Shown: piece by piece, positions 1-12,400 of the stretch
How the letters are laid out: every line of letters begins with the position of its first letter
How positions within the stretch are numbered: position 1 is the stretch's first letter
Source: Scolanthus callimorphus
Taxonomy: Eukaryota > Cnidaria > Anthozoa > Actiniaria > Edwardsiidae
Direction of reading: 5' to 3'
DNA length: 64,000 bases
Assembly: GCA_033964015.1 (NCBI GenBank)
Contig: CM066919.1
Location: 496,001-560,000 of the forward strand
Notes under the pieces: generated by a model
What the model was told of the DNA's origin: nothing
Database searches by the model: none
Seen by the model: the letters and a program-made list of their open reading frames with translations, nothing else
Position numbers and translations under genes: made by a program

Positions 1-2100
1 TTAGTGCCTGTTTTGCTTATTTGGTTATCTTGCAACTATCAATGGGTTAACAATCACTGTTTATCTGCTGTGTTAAATTAAAAAAGTTTGAAGGAAAAGT
101 TTGTTTTTCAAAAGTCAGGCAAAAATAGACATTTAAAGGGTGACATTTAAGAACCCTACAATATATTTCAACCTATTTTTTTGTAGTTAAATGTAGCCAA
201 GTGAAGTTATGCAGGCTTTGGAATTCTCCAGATTATTATCAGTCACATACTTATTAGCAGTTGTGTAATTTTTGTGTTTCTGGTTACTCATGATTCAAGA
301 ATATTTTGTGATGCTAGTTTTGAGAAGGGAACAGGATTTTGTTGAGCATATTGCTGTAAGAGTTTAGGTTCACCCATACTCTCAAGCTTTTTTAACTGAG
401 ATGCACTAGGTGTTTGAGGGTAAGGGTTAGCCTTGAGGTTTCAGAGGTTCTAGTGCATGTTTTGCTCATTTAGTGATACAGTCAGGTATGTTGCAACTAT
501 CTGTCAACAGGTTAACAATTTATCAATGTTTTTCTGCTTTGTTCAATTAAAACAGTTTGAAGGAAAAGTTTGTTTTTCAAAAGTCTGGCAAAAATACACA
601 TTTAGAAGGTGACATTAAAGAACCCTACAATATTTCAACCTATTTTTTTGTAGTTAAATGTAGCCAAGTGAAGTTATGCAGGTTTTGGAATTCTCCAGAT
701 TATTATCAGTCACATACTTATTATCAGTTTTGTAATTTTTGTGTTTCTGGTTACTCATGATTCAAGATTATTTTGTGATACTAGTTTGCAACAAGATTTT
801 GTTGAGCACATTGGTCATATTGTTGTACCGGTAAGAGTTTACCAGTAGGTACACCCATATCTCAAGCTTGAACTGAGGTGACTTTATAGGTTTTTGTGTT
901 CAAGGGCAAGGGTTAGCCTTTGGGTTTGGTGCCTGTTTTGCTTATTTGGTTATATCTTTCAACTATCAATGGGTTAACAAACAGCTGTCACTGTTTATCT
1001 GCTGTGTTCAAAAGTTTGAAGGAAAAGTTTTTTTTTCTTGTTTTCAAAAGTCAGGCAAAAATACAAATTTAAAAGGTGATATATAGAGTTGTAAGAGTTT
1101 AGGTTCAACCATACAGACCGATGGCAAGTGGGTTTTGTGCCTGTTTGCTATGTTTGGTTATCTTGCAACTATCAAGGGGTAAATAACATGTCTGTTTTAT
1201 CTGCTGTGTTCAATTAAAAAGTTTGATGAAAGAATAGTTTGTTTTTCAAAAGGCAGACAAAAATACACATTTAAAAGGTGATAATAGCTGCAACCTACAG
1301 TATTAACCTATATTTTGTAGTTAAATGTTGCCAATTGAAGTTTAATTTGCAGGTTTTGGAATTCTTGAGATTGTTATCTGTCACATATTTAGCAGTTGTG
1401 TAAGTTTTGTGTTTCTGGTTACTCATGATTCAAGATTATTTTGTGATGCTAGTTTTGAGAAGGGAACAGTATTTCGTTGAGCATATTGCTGTAAGAGTTT
1501 AGGTTCACCCATACTCTCAAGCTTTTTTAACTAAGATGCACTAGGTGTTTGAGGGTAAGGGTTAGCCTTCAGGTTTCAGAGGTTCTAGTGCCTGTTTTGC
1601 TCATTTAGTGATACAGTCAGGTATCTTGCAACTATCTGTCAACAGGTTAACAATTTATCACTGTTTATCTGCTTTGTCCTTGAAGGAAAAGTTTGTTTTT
1701 CAAAAGTCAGGCAAAAATGCACATTAAAAGGTGACATTAAAGAACCCTACAATATTTCAACCTATTTTTTTGTAGTTAAATGTAGCCAAGTGAAGTTATG
1801 CAGGTTTTGGAATTCTCCAGATTATTATCAGTCACATACTTATTATCAGTTGTGTAATTTATGTGTTTCTGGTTACTCATGATTCAAGATTATTTTGTGA
1901 TGCTAGTTTTGAGAAGGGAACAGGATTTTGTTAAGCATATTGTACGTTGTAAGAGTTTACTAGGTTCACCCATATCTCATGCTTTAACTGAGGGCAAGGG
2001 TTTATAGCCTTTGTGTTTTAAGTGCCTGTTTTACTGGTTTGGTTATCTTACAACTATCTGTCAACGGGTTAACAATTGCAGTTTATCTGCTATCTGCTGG
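1..2100. repeat. Diverged ~450 bp direct repeats
   Basis: The landmark GTGCCTGTTTTGCT recurs, diverged, near 4, 453, 929, 1137, 1588 and 2022. Each time it is followed by a CAACTATC...GGTTAACA stretch, then AAGGAAAAGTTTGTTTTTCAA, then TGTAGTTAAATGTAGCC. Spacing is about 200-480 bases because some copies are internally deleted. The only ORF, near 557, is made of repeat sequence and is not taken as a gene. Confidence 0.8.
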
Positions 2101-2711
2101 GTTCTATTTAAAGGCATTGTGTCCTTATTTGGAAAGAGAGTCTTGTATTTTAGGTAGAGCTCTTCAAAGAAGACACTAGTTCTGTCCCAGCACTGGTGTT
2201 GTTCTGACTAGGCCAGGCCAGTTTCAGAGGTCAAACTTTTGCTGCGTTGAATCCAATTGTAGTTAGAAATTTCATTTGCAACTTAGAGGACACTTTGTCT
2301 AGTGCAAAGGTACATAATTCTAGATGACCCATAGTAGAACAAAACGAAATGTAAAGTTTGTTTTTCTTGTTTTATATTCTTTCTTTGGTTGTGAAATTGA
2401 GAAAGCCAATCAGCTGAATTGGATTCAAGGCAGCAACAGATTGACGTTTGAAACAGGCCTGGAGTCATCCTAAATGCACCAAGTGTACTCTGAAAAAAGA
2501 GATTGCCAATTAGTGGGAAAGAATTTCAGCAGAATTAGAAGTGCATCTATTGAAAGTAGGTTCAATAATTCACAGTGAGTTCAATAATAATTACTTATTT
2601 TTCCTCCATTTGTATTGAAATTATTTGTATTGTGGTAACAGAACTTTGTGGAACTTATTGACTAAATAAATGATTCTATAGGTATGCTTGTGGCTTTGAT
2701 TTATATTTTCT
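2101..2711. other. No gene seen
   Basis: AT-rich sequence without a convincing ORF, RNA or repeat boundary. The small antisense ORF at 2283-2468 has no recognisable features. Confidence 0.5.
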
Positions 2712-2857
2712 GGAGGTTACTCATGCCAAAACCATTGAACATTTGCTATTTTTCTTGCAGGAGTTCCAGTTTGTCCCATTATAGTGTGACTTGCGGACCG
2801 ATGTGACTTGGACTAGGGGACAATTGTGACCTCTCACGCGAAAACGTACAGGTCGCC

Positions 2858-3200
2858 TTTTCCGTTAGCTGCAAAAAGCGTTAGCTATGCGCGAATCAGG
2901 CGTTTGTAGGCGCGAGTCAAGTGTTAGAAAAGCGCGAGCTGGCGTTAGATAGGCACAAGTCAGCGTTAGAAAAGCGCGAGGTGGCGTTAGCTAGGTCTGA
3001 GTCAAGCGTTAGAAAAGCGCGAGCTGGCGTTAGCTAGGCCCGAGTCAAGTGTTAGAAAAGCGCGAGGTGGCGTTAGCTAGGCCCGAGTCAAGTGTTAGAA
3101 AAGCGCGAGGTGGCGTTAGCCAGGCGCGATTCAAGTTTTTCTTAGGCGCGAGGTGGCGTTAGCCAAGCAGTGCGAATCAAGCGTTAACAAGGCGCGAGCC
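2858..3200. repeat. 43-bp minisatellite, left array
   Basis: Tandem units containing GTTAGAAAAGCGCGAGGTGG and CGTTAGCTAGGCCCGAGTCA, period 43 bases, more diverged toward the element end. CGTTAG and GCGCGAG recur several times per unit. The array lies just inside the left TIR of the 2826-4983 element. Confidence 0.85.
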
Positions 3201-4675
3201 AAAGTTTTAATTAAAACAAAGCGTGAGAGTTGCATGATGGTTTAAATAAAGCGTTCGTTAAAGACGCGAAACTAGACTTAAAAGTTCTAACGCCAAGAAA
3301 ACACGGTCGGCACGAGCTAAACAAAGTTTTCTCGAAATGAGCTCTAACTTTCATGTTTACTTTCTTTGCTTTTTAAAAGTCAAGCTGCCAAGGATGAAGC
3401 GATCCGTTCTAACGCGAAGAATTTACTTACATCGAGTAATTATTTTGTTTTACTTTCCGCTTGCTCTGCTAACCGACATAGACAAATTAAATACAAATTC
3501 GATCAACCAATACTTGACTTTTCTTAATGAACATCGCAATCAGCGCGCATAACTTGCAAAATATTTAGTATCATGATTAAAACAATAAAGCTGTGAATGG
3601 TATTTTCTGTTTGTATTCTGATTCAAATACTCACAGATCACCCGCGAATCTCCCGTATTTTTTACGTCATCTCCTGGGGCTCTCTGTTTTCAATAAAATC
3701 TCCTGAATTTCTTTAATCTTGGAATAAGTGCTCAATGGAAAATGTATTTTGAGTCATGTTCGATCTTTCATCTTGAAACGCGCCTTCTGTACTTGTCCGT
3801 GAAGTAAAATAATGTCGCGGCGCGACGCGCCGCATGTATCTTAAATATGAATTTGTTGTTGTTCACTTGTATTTTCGGTTGTTTATCGAAAATGCTTCCC
3901 ATTTTGCATTCCAAAAGAATTGCAGTTTAGTCTCTGCTTTATAGATAGAAAGAAAAGGAAGAAAGAACGAGAGAAGAACAAAGGTATACAAAGGAAAGTT
4001 TTTACTTAGAGATTGAATAGAAAGTGCGAACCAGTTATGAATATGTAATTAGTGTGTGTACAGTAAACGAAAATCACAAACACGAACTTGTCCTCCGGGC
4101 GGCTAGAAGTTCTGTCGTGCTCAGTATTGCAAATCGCACTCAAACTGTGCTTTCAAGGGATTAAAATCATGCATACTGCATTACTAGTATTTCTGAACTT
4201 TGAAACAGGAACAGTGGAATGCTGTGAAATCGACTGAGACGCCGGGTAAGTTTTACACGAACTTTTGTTTACGTTCTGCGCTTGACAAGAATGTCATCAG
4301 GCTGCACCAAATTCACCCTGCTTGTTCTGGAAGCCTAACAGTAAATACCGTAGTACTTCTTGTAATTTTGTCTCTTTGTAGTTTACAATAATTATTTTTC
4401 ATGCTCTCATTATTTTTTTATTTGGAGAGCGGGAAGTAAACTTGACAGCGCGTGTTGGGCGTGTTCGACATTCGCGCCGTGTCACTTTAGTATTTCGCAC
4501 GTGGGTATTCATATTTTTGCATCATAGGATCTACCCGCATACATGAAATTTTTACTTTTATCTTTCACTTTGAGAGCATTATTCATTATTCGTTCGTAAG
4601 TAGGGCTTGTTTCGTAAACTCGTTCACTCATTTATAGAGCCGTTCGCTCGCTTCTCGGACTGCAACGCGACGCGA

Positions 4676-4945
4676 GTCCAGCAAGCGCGAGTCAAGCGTT
4701 TTTCTTAGTCAAGCGTTAGGTAGGCACAAGTCAAGCGTTAGAAAAGCGCGAGGTGGCGTTAGCTAGGCCCGAGTCAAGTGTTAGAAAAGCGCGAGCTGGC
4801 GTTAGCTAGGACCGAGTCAAGTGTTAGAAAAGCGCGAGCTGGCGTTAGCTAGGCCGAGTCAAGTGTTAGAAAAGCGCGAGATGGCGTTAGCCAGGCGCGA
4901 TTAAAGTGTTTCTAAGCGCGAGGTGGCGTTAGAAAAGCTAACGCT
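4676..4945. repeat. 43-bp minisatellite, right array
   Basis: Same unit and orientation as the array at 2858-3200, here just inside the right TIR. Direct rather than inverted placement at the two ends suggests duplication or gene conversion within the element. Confidence 0.85.
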
Positions 4946-5093
4946 TGTAAAAAACACATGTACGTTTTCGCGTGAGAGGTCACAATTGGGTAAGATGCTC
5001 AGGTGACATTGATCCCTTTTGTAAATCCACATCTTTAGAGATTTTATTCCAGATTTTATTCTATTTGGAACATTGCTTAGAAATTCCCCTATC

Positions 5094-6400
5094 ATTAGTT
5101 TTTCAATGTTGTTAACAAAGTAGAGAGATTACAACTGAAGTTTTTCAAGCGGATTCTTGGAGTTAATTCCAAAACTACTAATTTAGCAGTTTATGGGGAA
5201 CTGGGAAAGGCTCCACTGATTGTTCAAATCTCGACCTTGGTGACGAATTAAGGATCCTATTTTTCAATATTCTCTTGTTGGTTCTGCTGCAAGAGAATGC
5301 ATTGTTAACAATCAACACCCTGTGATTTTTGTAAACAATCTATTGAAAATGTGTGATTGTAATTTATTAAGTGATTTCAGTGTACCGAGTAAACAATTAC
5401 CTGTCTTCGGTAAATGCTTAAAGGGAAAATTATTTAAACTTTTCAGTAGTTACTGGACAGACCAGATTCAGTGTCAAAGTGGTAAAGTTAGGAACTTACA
5501 GCACAGTCAAGTGCAATTTCAAGTATGAAACCTACCTTGACGAAGCAAATGTTAAATATCGACAAACTGTGACTAAACTCAGGGTCTCTGCTCACGAAGC
5601 TGCCCATTGAATCTGGTCGGTACAATGGCTTTCCCCTGAATGAACATTTATGTACCCTATGTGATTCGGGTCAAATCGGGGATGAGTTTCATGCACTGAT
5701 GTCTTGTTGTCACTCTAAGAAAGTGCGCGACAGCTTGCTAACGGCTTTGCGATTAGTGAATACAGTTGAAGCTCTCGTAAGCGACCACCTTGGGAACTGA
5801 AAATTGCAGTCGTTAATGGAGCTGGTCGCTTACGAGAACGGCTCTCAAAAGCGACCACCAAGCTGCTTTCCACTTGAACAATACGTGTCGGTCGCTTAAG
5901 AGAGCTTAGCAAGTACAATTAAATCTAGAAAATATCACATAATACTAATGCTCCCGACTATAATTAAGAATAGATAACCACAAATGTTCATAGAAAATAG
6001 CATTTCACCGGTGCAGCTTGTATCAGTTAAGGTATTTATGAGGTGATACTGGTGCTTTAAAGACAAAAAGTGCTGTGGTCGCTTACGAGAGCTTAAAAAC
6101 AATAGAAAATCTCTGTTGGTGATTTGAAATTCTGGTCGCTAACGGAGCTGGTCGCATCGATAAGGCGGTCGCTTAAGAGAGCTTGAAATAACAGAGTTTG
6201 TGTGACAATTCAAACTGGGTTTCGGGAAAATGGTCGTTATGGGAGCTGGTCGCTTACGAGAGCGGTCGCACAGAGAGCTTCGACTGTAGTTCTTTTCGTA
6301 AATTTGATGATTTTAAATACATCTTAAGTATGCAAGATGAGTCAATCATGAAACTCAGCCTCAAGTTTTGTGGTGAGGTATTAAAATTGTTTGATTAACA
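5094..6400 (+). pseudogene. LINE remnant, C-terminal part of the RT ORF
   Basis: A broken + strand reading resembles the end of a non-LTR retrotransposon ORF. It has a motif of the ERLQLKFFKRILGV type followed by AVYGELGKAPL near 5125-5215, then scattered matches across several frames. It ends with FDDFKYILSMQDESIMKLSL and a stop at 6396-6398. Frames are broken many times by indels and stops, so it is dead. A foldback element at 5770-6285 is inserted in it. The LINE clade is not determined. Confidence 0.75.
5770..6285. mobile_element. MITE-like element with AGCTCTCGTAAGCGACC repeats
   Basis: GGTCGCTTACGAGAGCT or its complement occurs at about 5770, 5825, 5890, 6075, 6170 and 6245, in both orientations. 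The block starts GAAGCTCTCGTAAGCGACC and ends in the inverted AGAGAGCTTC, inside the reading frame of the LINE remnant. No coding capacity. Confidence 0.75.
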
Positions 6401-6497
6401 AGTATGTATTTTGTGGCATTTAATTATCCGAATGTACTTTTTTAATTATCCGAATGTACTATTATTTAGTATTATATATTGGATTAAACTCTTCTAT

Positions 6498-6630
6498 AGA
6501 TATGATCTTAGTTGCTTACTTTATGCGGATGATTTAGTCATTTTATCTGAATCGGAGTCGGGTCAGCGTTGTCTCGATAGATTGGCTACACACAGCACTG
6601 GAAGTTAAGCGTTAACATGAAAAAATCGAA
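6498..6630 (+). pseudogene. LINE reverse transcriptase fragment with YADD
   Basis: Translation near 6511-6600 gives LSCLLYADDLVILSESE, the catalytic YADD block of a non-LTR reverse transcriptase. It is a short fragment, repeated with changes at 6862-7010 (there YVDD). Confidence 0.8.
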
Positions 6631-6633
6631 GGA

Positions 6634-6845
6634 GGTTACTCATGCCAAAACCATTTAACATTTGCTATTTTTCTTGCAGGAGTTCCAGTTTGTCCCATTA
6701 TAGTGTGACTTGTGGACCAATGTGACTTGGACTAGGGGACAATTGGGTAAGATGCTCAGGTGACATTGATCCCTTTTGTAAATCCACATCTTTAGAGATT
6801 TTATTCCAGATTTTATTCTATTTGGAACATTGCTTAGAAATTCCC
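6634..6845. repeat. Empty-site copy of the 2.16 kb element's target
   Basis: Nearly identical to 2712-2825 plus 4984-5094 with the 2826-4983 element absent. A single AATT marks the junction near 6743. It lies between two copies of the RT YADD fragment, so this segment was itself duplicated before the 2.16 kb element inserted in one copy. Confidence 0.88.
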
Positions 6846-6861
6846 CTTTTCTAGACTTCAT

Positions 6862-7942
6862 ATCATCTATAGATGTGATCTTAGCTGCTTACTTTATGTG
6901 GATGATTTAGTCATTTTATCTGAATCAGAGTCGGGTCTTCAGCATTGTCTCGATAGATTGGCTATTTACACAAAGCACTGAACGTAAGCGTTAACATGAA
7001 AAAATTGAAAGTGTTGTTTTTTGGCACGTGTGCTCAGAGGTGCCCATACTTGTTCTCTCATTGGTCTTTCAGTGGCCAGGTTTTAGAGTGCGTGGAACAT
7101 TATACCTATCTTGGTATTGTGTTTCATTTTTCTGGTAGTTTTAAAGAATAAAGCTTTAGGTTATATCATGGCCTTTTTGCCCATTTCACCAATGTGAGGA
7201 AATTCCGGTGAAGGTGATGTTGAAATTATTTTCTTCGCTTCTGTCTCCCGTGCTATTATATGGTTGTGAGGTCTGGGGTGCTTACATGTTAGGCAGGTTA
7301 TTTTCTTTGGAGATGTTTAAGCAGAAACTTTTCTCTGTTTTAGGTGACATAGAGAGGTTGAATCTAAAATTTTGTAAGAGGATTTTAGGCATACACTTAA
7401 AGTCTACGAATATGGCTGTGTATGCAGAATTTGGTTATCCCTGACAGTTCAAATCGATTGTACTATTGTCAGGTATTGGTTACGGATAACAAATCCTATT
7501 TTCTGGGACAGTCTCGTCGCAAAAGCGGCTTCTTGGTGTGTGTCTTCAAACTTTCGTGGGGTTGCGTTTGCTAATTTCCTCCTGTCTTTGTGTGGTTTTG
7601 GATCTTTAGATGGTATTACAATTCCTTTTGAACAGATTAAGGATGTGTCTAAACAGATTAAAACACAATTATATGATATGTTTTGCGAGCACTGGAGGAC
7701 TAACCTCCGTCAAGGGACCGGTGGAAAATTAAGGCTGTTTAGATCTTTGAAGTCTAGCCTGGGTTTTGAGAAATATTTAGTCTCGGTTACTAATTTTTGA
7801 CATCGTCAAGCATTTTCGAAACTGGTGCGTTTATCCGCACATAGATTACCAGTGGAAGTTGGCAGATATGCTAATATCGATTATAACTCTAGGAAATGTT
7901 GATTCTGCAATCTTAATGATATTGGAGATGAGACACATTATT
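6862..7942 (+). pseudogene. LINE remnant, RT to C-terminal zinc region
   Basis: Starts with a second RT active-site fragment (YVDD) near 6890. It continues with PVLLYGCEVWG and IERLNLKFCKRILG at 7208-7440, then a C-terminal region at 7540-7942 containing RLSAHRLPVEVGRYANIDYN and part of a Cys-rich motif. Stops and frameshifts break the ORF. The copy is cut at about 7942 by an inverted LINE insertion and resumes near 8453. Confidence 0.8.
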
Positions 7943-8452
7943 AATTAATTCTTTATTCCATAAAATACCAATTACACGGCATATAGGATACACTAACAAA
8001 TATATAGGTAGAAAAGAAAAACAATTACATAAGACTTAATGAGACTCATTAGATTCTTCAGCATCTCGAACCATCACATTAAAACGCTCGAGAATATCAA
8101 AACAAAATTTGGCAGTTACCTTTACGACAGACTCGTCACACATCGACAATAAGTAAACGCATAGATTACGCAAACCTAGTTGGCCAAAGGAAACATTCAG
8201 TTGCAAAATGTCAGTCAAAAATAATTCTCTTAGATGAACAAAAGACGCATGGTTACAATACATCAAATAATGCGTCTCATCTCCAATTTCATTAAGATTG
8301 CAGAATGAACATTTCCTAGAGTTATAATCAATATTAGCATATCTGCCAACTTCCACTGGTAATCTATGTGCGGATAAACGCAGTTTCGAAACTGCTTGAC
8401 GATGTCGAAAATTAGTAACCGAAACTAAATATTTCTCAAAGCCCAGGTTAGA
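7943..8452 (-). mobile_element. 5'-truncated LINE copy inserted backwards
   Basis: On the minus strand this encodes the C-terminal 144 residues of the LINE protein in one open frame (8470-8036). It includes a Cys/His cluster (CSFCNLNEIGDETHYLMYC) and a stop, followed by a 3' end with AATAAAGAATT. It begins within the protein and so is 5' truncated. The flanking + strand copy stops at 7942 and restarts at about 8453 missing roughly 14 bases, so the insertion deleted target DNA rather than duplicating it. Confidence 0.82.
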
Positions 8453-8770
8453 CATGCATCTTTTGTTCATCTAAGAGAATTATTTTTGACTGACATTTTG
8501 CAACTGAATGTTTCCTTTGGCCAACTAGGTTTGCGTAATCTATGCGTTTACTTATTGTTGATGTGTGACGAGTCTGCCGTAAGTGTAACTGCCAAATTTT
8601 GTTTTGATATTCTCGAGCGTTTTAATGCGATGGTTCGAGATGCTGAAGAATCTAATGAGTCTCATTAAGCCTTATGTTTTTTTTCTTTTGTACCTATATT
8701 TTGTTAGTGTATCCTATATGCCGTGTTATTAGTATTTTATGGAATAAAGAATTATTATGATATCTTGAAC
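8453..8770 (+). pseudogene. 3' end of the interrupted + strand LINE
   Basis: Continues the + strand LINE after the inverted copy: HASFVHLRELFLTDILQL through AEESNESH and a stop at 8666-8668. The 3' tail contains GGAATAAAGAATT. It matches the minus-strand copy base for base over most of its length. Confidence 0.82.
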
Positions 8771-9400
8771 GTTGTTACTTTTTTATGATTCTAAATTAAA
8801 ATACAAAGGAAACGTTTTTCAAATTCACACAGACATCCCTGGATACATAAAGATTAATGTGTATGTATATTGCATTGATACTTCCTACAATTTTGTGCAT
8901 ATGTGGCAGTTTCCTCCGAACTGATCCTTGCTTTCATCCACTTGCATAAAAAATATCCAGGAAGCCCATTGCTTCAAAACTGGAGCTTGCCAAAATTTGT
9001 TATTACACTGTATATCTGATTTTTCGGGCGTAAATGACATGAAGACAAAAAGTGATGTGATTTGTTCACTATGTAACCATTATCTATGTCTCAAAAAGGA
9101 AGTGTTGAATTAACTAGTACATTTCAAGTAGCAATAATGCATTGTAGTTTATGACACGTGTACTATACTGCAAAAAAGGAACTCTCTAAATTTTGGCAAA
9201 ATTTTGTGAGTGTCGTTCTCAATTCTCTTTGGCAGTAGTGTATACATTTCAATAATAATTGAAATAGGTGTAATATTCACAAAATGTTTTTGTTTTGGCA
9301 GGAGTTGTTAAAATCGAAGACAGCATGATAAGGAGTATCAAGGTGAGTGGCATAAAAGGATTTTTGCATTCTTGGATCTTACTTTGCATGAGAGAAACAA
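8771..9400. other. No gene seen
   Basis: AT-rich spacer between the LINE remnants and the satellite. The small ORFs here show no recognisable feature. Confidence 0.5.
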
Positions 9401-12400
9401 ATCTGTAAGTTCCTGCATCACTTGTCATGTGTTCAAGGGGGATGACATTAGTTTCAGGTTTGCTTGATGAACACAAAACTATGTTTCAAGTTGCTTTCTA
9501 ATTGGCATTTTTACTGTATTTCACCAAGTGACTAGTAAGTTCCCACATCACTTGTCACGTGTGTTCAAGGGGGATGACGTTACTTTCAGGTTTGCTTGGT
9601 GAACACAAAACTATGTTTCAAGTTGCTTCCTAATTGGCATTTTTACTGTATTTCACCAAGTGACTAGTAAGTTCCCGCATCACTTGTCATGTGTTCAAGG
9701 GGGATGACGTTACTTTCAGGTTTGCTTGGTGAACACAAAACTATGTTTCAAGTGACTTTCTAATTGGCATTTTTACTGTATTTCACTAAGTGACTAGTAA
9801 GTTCCCGCATCACTTGTCACGTGTTCAAGGGGATGACGTTACTTTCAGGTTTGCTTGGTGAACACAAAACTATGTTTCAAGTGGCTTCCTAATTGGCATT
9901 TTTACTGTATTTCACCAAGTGACTAGTAAGTTCCCGCATCACTTGTCATGTGTTCAAGGGGGATGACGTTACTTTCAGGTTTGCTTGGTGAACACAAAAC
10001 TATGTTTCAAGTGGCTTCCTAATTAGCATTTTTACTGTATTTCACCAAGTGAGTAGTAAGTTCCCACATCACTTGTCATGTGTTCAAGGGGGATGACGTT
10101 ACTTTCAGGTTTGCTTGGTGAACACAAAACTATGTTTCAAGTTGCTTTCTAATTGGCATTTTTACTGTATTTCACCAAGTGACTAGTAAGTTCCCGCATC
10201 ACTTGTCATGTGTTCAAGGGGGATGACGTTACTTTCAGGTTTGCTTGGTGAACACAAAACTATGTTTCAAGTTGCTTTCTAATTGGCATTTTTACTGTAT
10301 TTCACCAAGTGACTAGTAAGTTCCCGCATCACTTGTCATGTGTTCAAGGGGGATGACGTTACTTTCAGGTTTGCTTGGTGAAAACAAAACTATGTTTCAA
10401 GTTGCTTTCTAATTGGCATTTTTACTGTATTTCACCAAGTGACTAGTAAGTTCCCGCATCACTTGTCACATGTTCAAGGGGGATGACGTTACTTTCAGGT
10501 TTGCTTGATGAACACAAAACTATGTTTCAAGTGGCTTCCTAATTGGCATTTTTACTGTATTTCACCAAGTGACTAGTAAGTTCCCGCATCACTTGTCATG
10601 TGTTCAAGGGGGGTGACGTTACTTTCAGGTTTGCTTGGTGAACACAAAACTATGTTTCAAGTGGCTTTCTAATTGGCATTTTTACTGTATTTCACCAAGT
10701 GACTAGTAAGTTCCCGCATCACTTGTCATGTGTTCAAGGGGGATGACGTTACTTTCAGGTTTGCTTGGTGAACACAAAGCTAAGTTTCAAGTGGCTTCCT
10801 AGTTGGCATTTTTACTGTATTTCACCAAGTGAGTAGTAAGTTCCCACATCACTTGTCATGTGTTCAAGGGGGATGACGTTACTTTCAGGTTTGCTTGGTG
10901 AACACAAAACTATGTTTCAAGTTGCTTTCTAATTGGCATTTTTACTGTATTTCACCAAGTGACTAGTAAGTTCCAACATCACTTGTCATGTGTTCAAGGG
11001 GGATGACGTTACTTTCAGGTTTGCTTGGTGAAAACAAAACTATGTTTCAAGTTGCTTTCTAATTGGCATTTTTACTGTATTTCACCAAGTGACTAGTAAG
11101 TTCCCGCATCACTTGTCACATGTTCAAGGGGGATGACGTTACTTTCAGGTTTGCTTGATGAACACAAAACTATGTTTCAAGTGGCTTCCTAATTGGCATT
11201 TTTACTGTATTTCACCAAGTGACTAGTAAGTTCCCGCATCACTTGTCATGTGTTCAAGGGGGTGACGTTACTTTCAGGTTTGCTTGGTGAACACAAAACT
11301 ATGTTTCAAGTGGCTTTCTAATTGGCATTTTTACTGTATTTCACCAAGTGACTAGTAAGTTCCCGCATCACTTGTCATGTGTTCAAGGGGGATGACGTTA
11401 CTTTCAGGTTTGCTTGGTGAACACAAAGCTAAGTTTCAAGTGGCTTCCTAGTTGGCATTTTTACTGTATTTCACCAAGTGAGTAGTAAGTTCCCACATCA
11501 CTTGTCATGTGTTCAAGGGGGATGACGTTACTTTCAGGTTTGCTTGGTGAACACAAAACTATGTTTCAAGTTGCTTTCTAATTGGCATTTTTACTGTATT
11601 TCACCAAGTGACTAGTAAGTTCCAACATCACTTGTCATGTGTTCAAGGGGGATGACGTTACTTTCAGGTTTGCTTGGTGAACACAAAACTATGTTTCAAT
11701 TTGCTTTCTAATTGGCATTTTTACTGTATTTCACCAAGTGACTAGTAAGTTCCCGCATCACTTGTCATGTGTTCAAGGGGGATGACGTTACTTTCAGGTT
11801 TGCTTGGTGAAAACAAAACTATGTTTCAAGTTGCTTTCTAATTGGCATTTTTACTGTATTTCACCAAGTGACTAGTAAGTTCCCGCATCACTTGTCACAT
11901 GTTCAAGGGGGATGACGTTACTTTCAGGTTTGCTTGGTGAACACAAAACTATGTTTCAAGTGGCTTCCTAATTGGCATTTTTACTGTATTTCACCAAGTG
12001 ACTAGTAAGTTCCCGCATCACTTGTCATGTGTTCAAGGGGGATGACGTTACTTTCAGGTTTGCTTGGTGAACACAAAACTATGTTTCAAGTGGCTTTCTA
12101 ATTGGCATTTTTACTGTATTTCACCAAGTGACTAGTAAGTTCCCGCATCACTTGTCATGTGTTCAAGGGGGATGACGTTACTTTCAGGTTTGCTTGGTGA
12201 ACACAAAACTATGTTTCAAGTGGCTTCCTAATTGGCATTTTTACTGTATTTCACCAAGTGACTAGTAAGTTCCCGCATCACTTGTCATGTGTTCAGGGGG
12301 ATGACGTTACTTTCAGGTTTGCTTGGTGAACACAAAACTATGTTTCAAGTTGCTTTCTAATTGGCATTTTTACTGTATTTCACCAAGTGACTAGTAAGTT

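Larger units (their letters stand above)
2826..4983. mobile_element. 2.16 kb TIR element, non-autonomous, TSD AATT
   Basis: The element starts GTGACCTCTCACGCGAAAAC (continuing GTACA) and ends with the reverse complement, a TIR of about 25 bases. AATT flanks it on both sides (2822-2825 and 4984-4987). The sequence outside it (2712-2825 joined to 4984-5094) is present uninterrupted at 6634-6845, with a single AATT at the junction. This is therefore a true insertion with a known empty site. The interior has 43-bp minisatellites at both ends in the same orientation and no transposase ORF. A 4-base TSD is consistent with several DNA transposon superfamilies, and I do not assign one. Confidence 0.88.
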
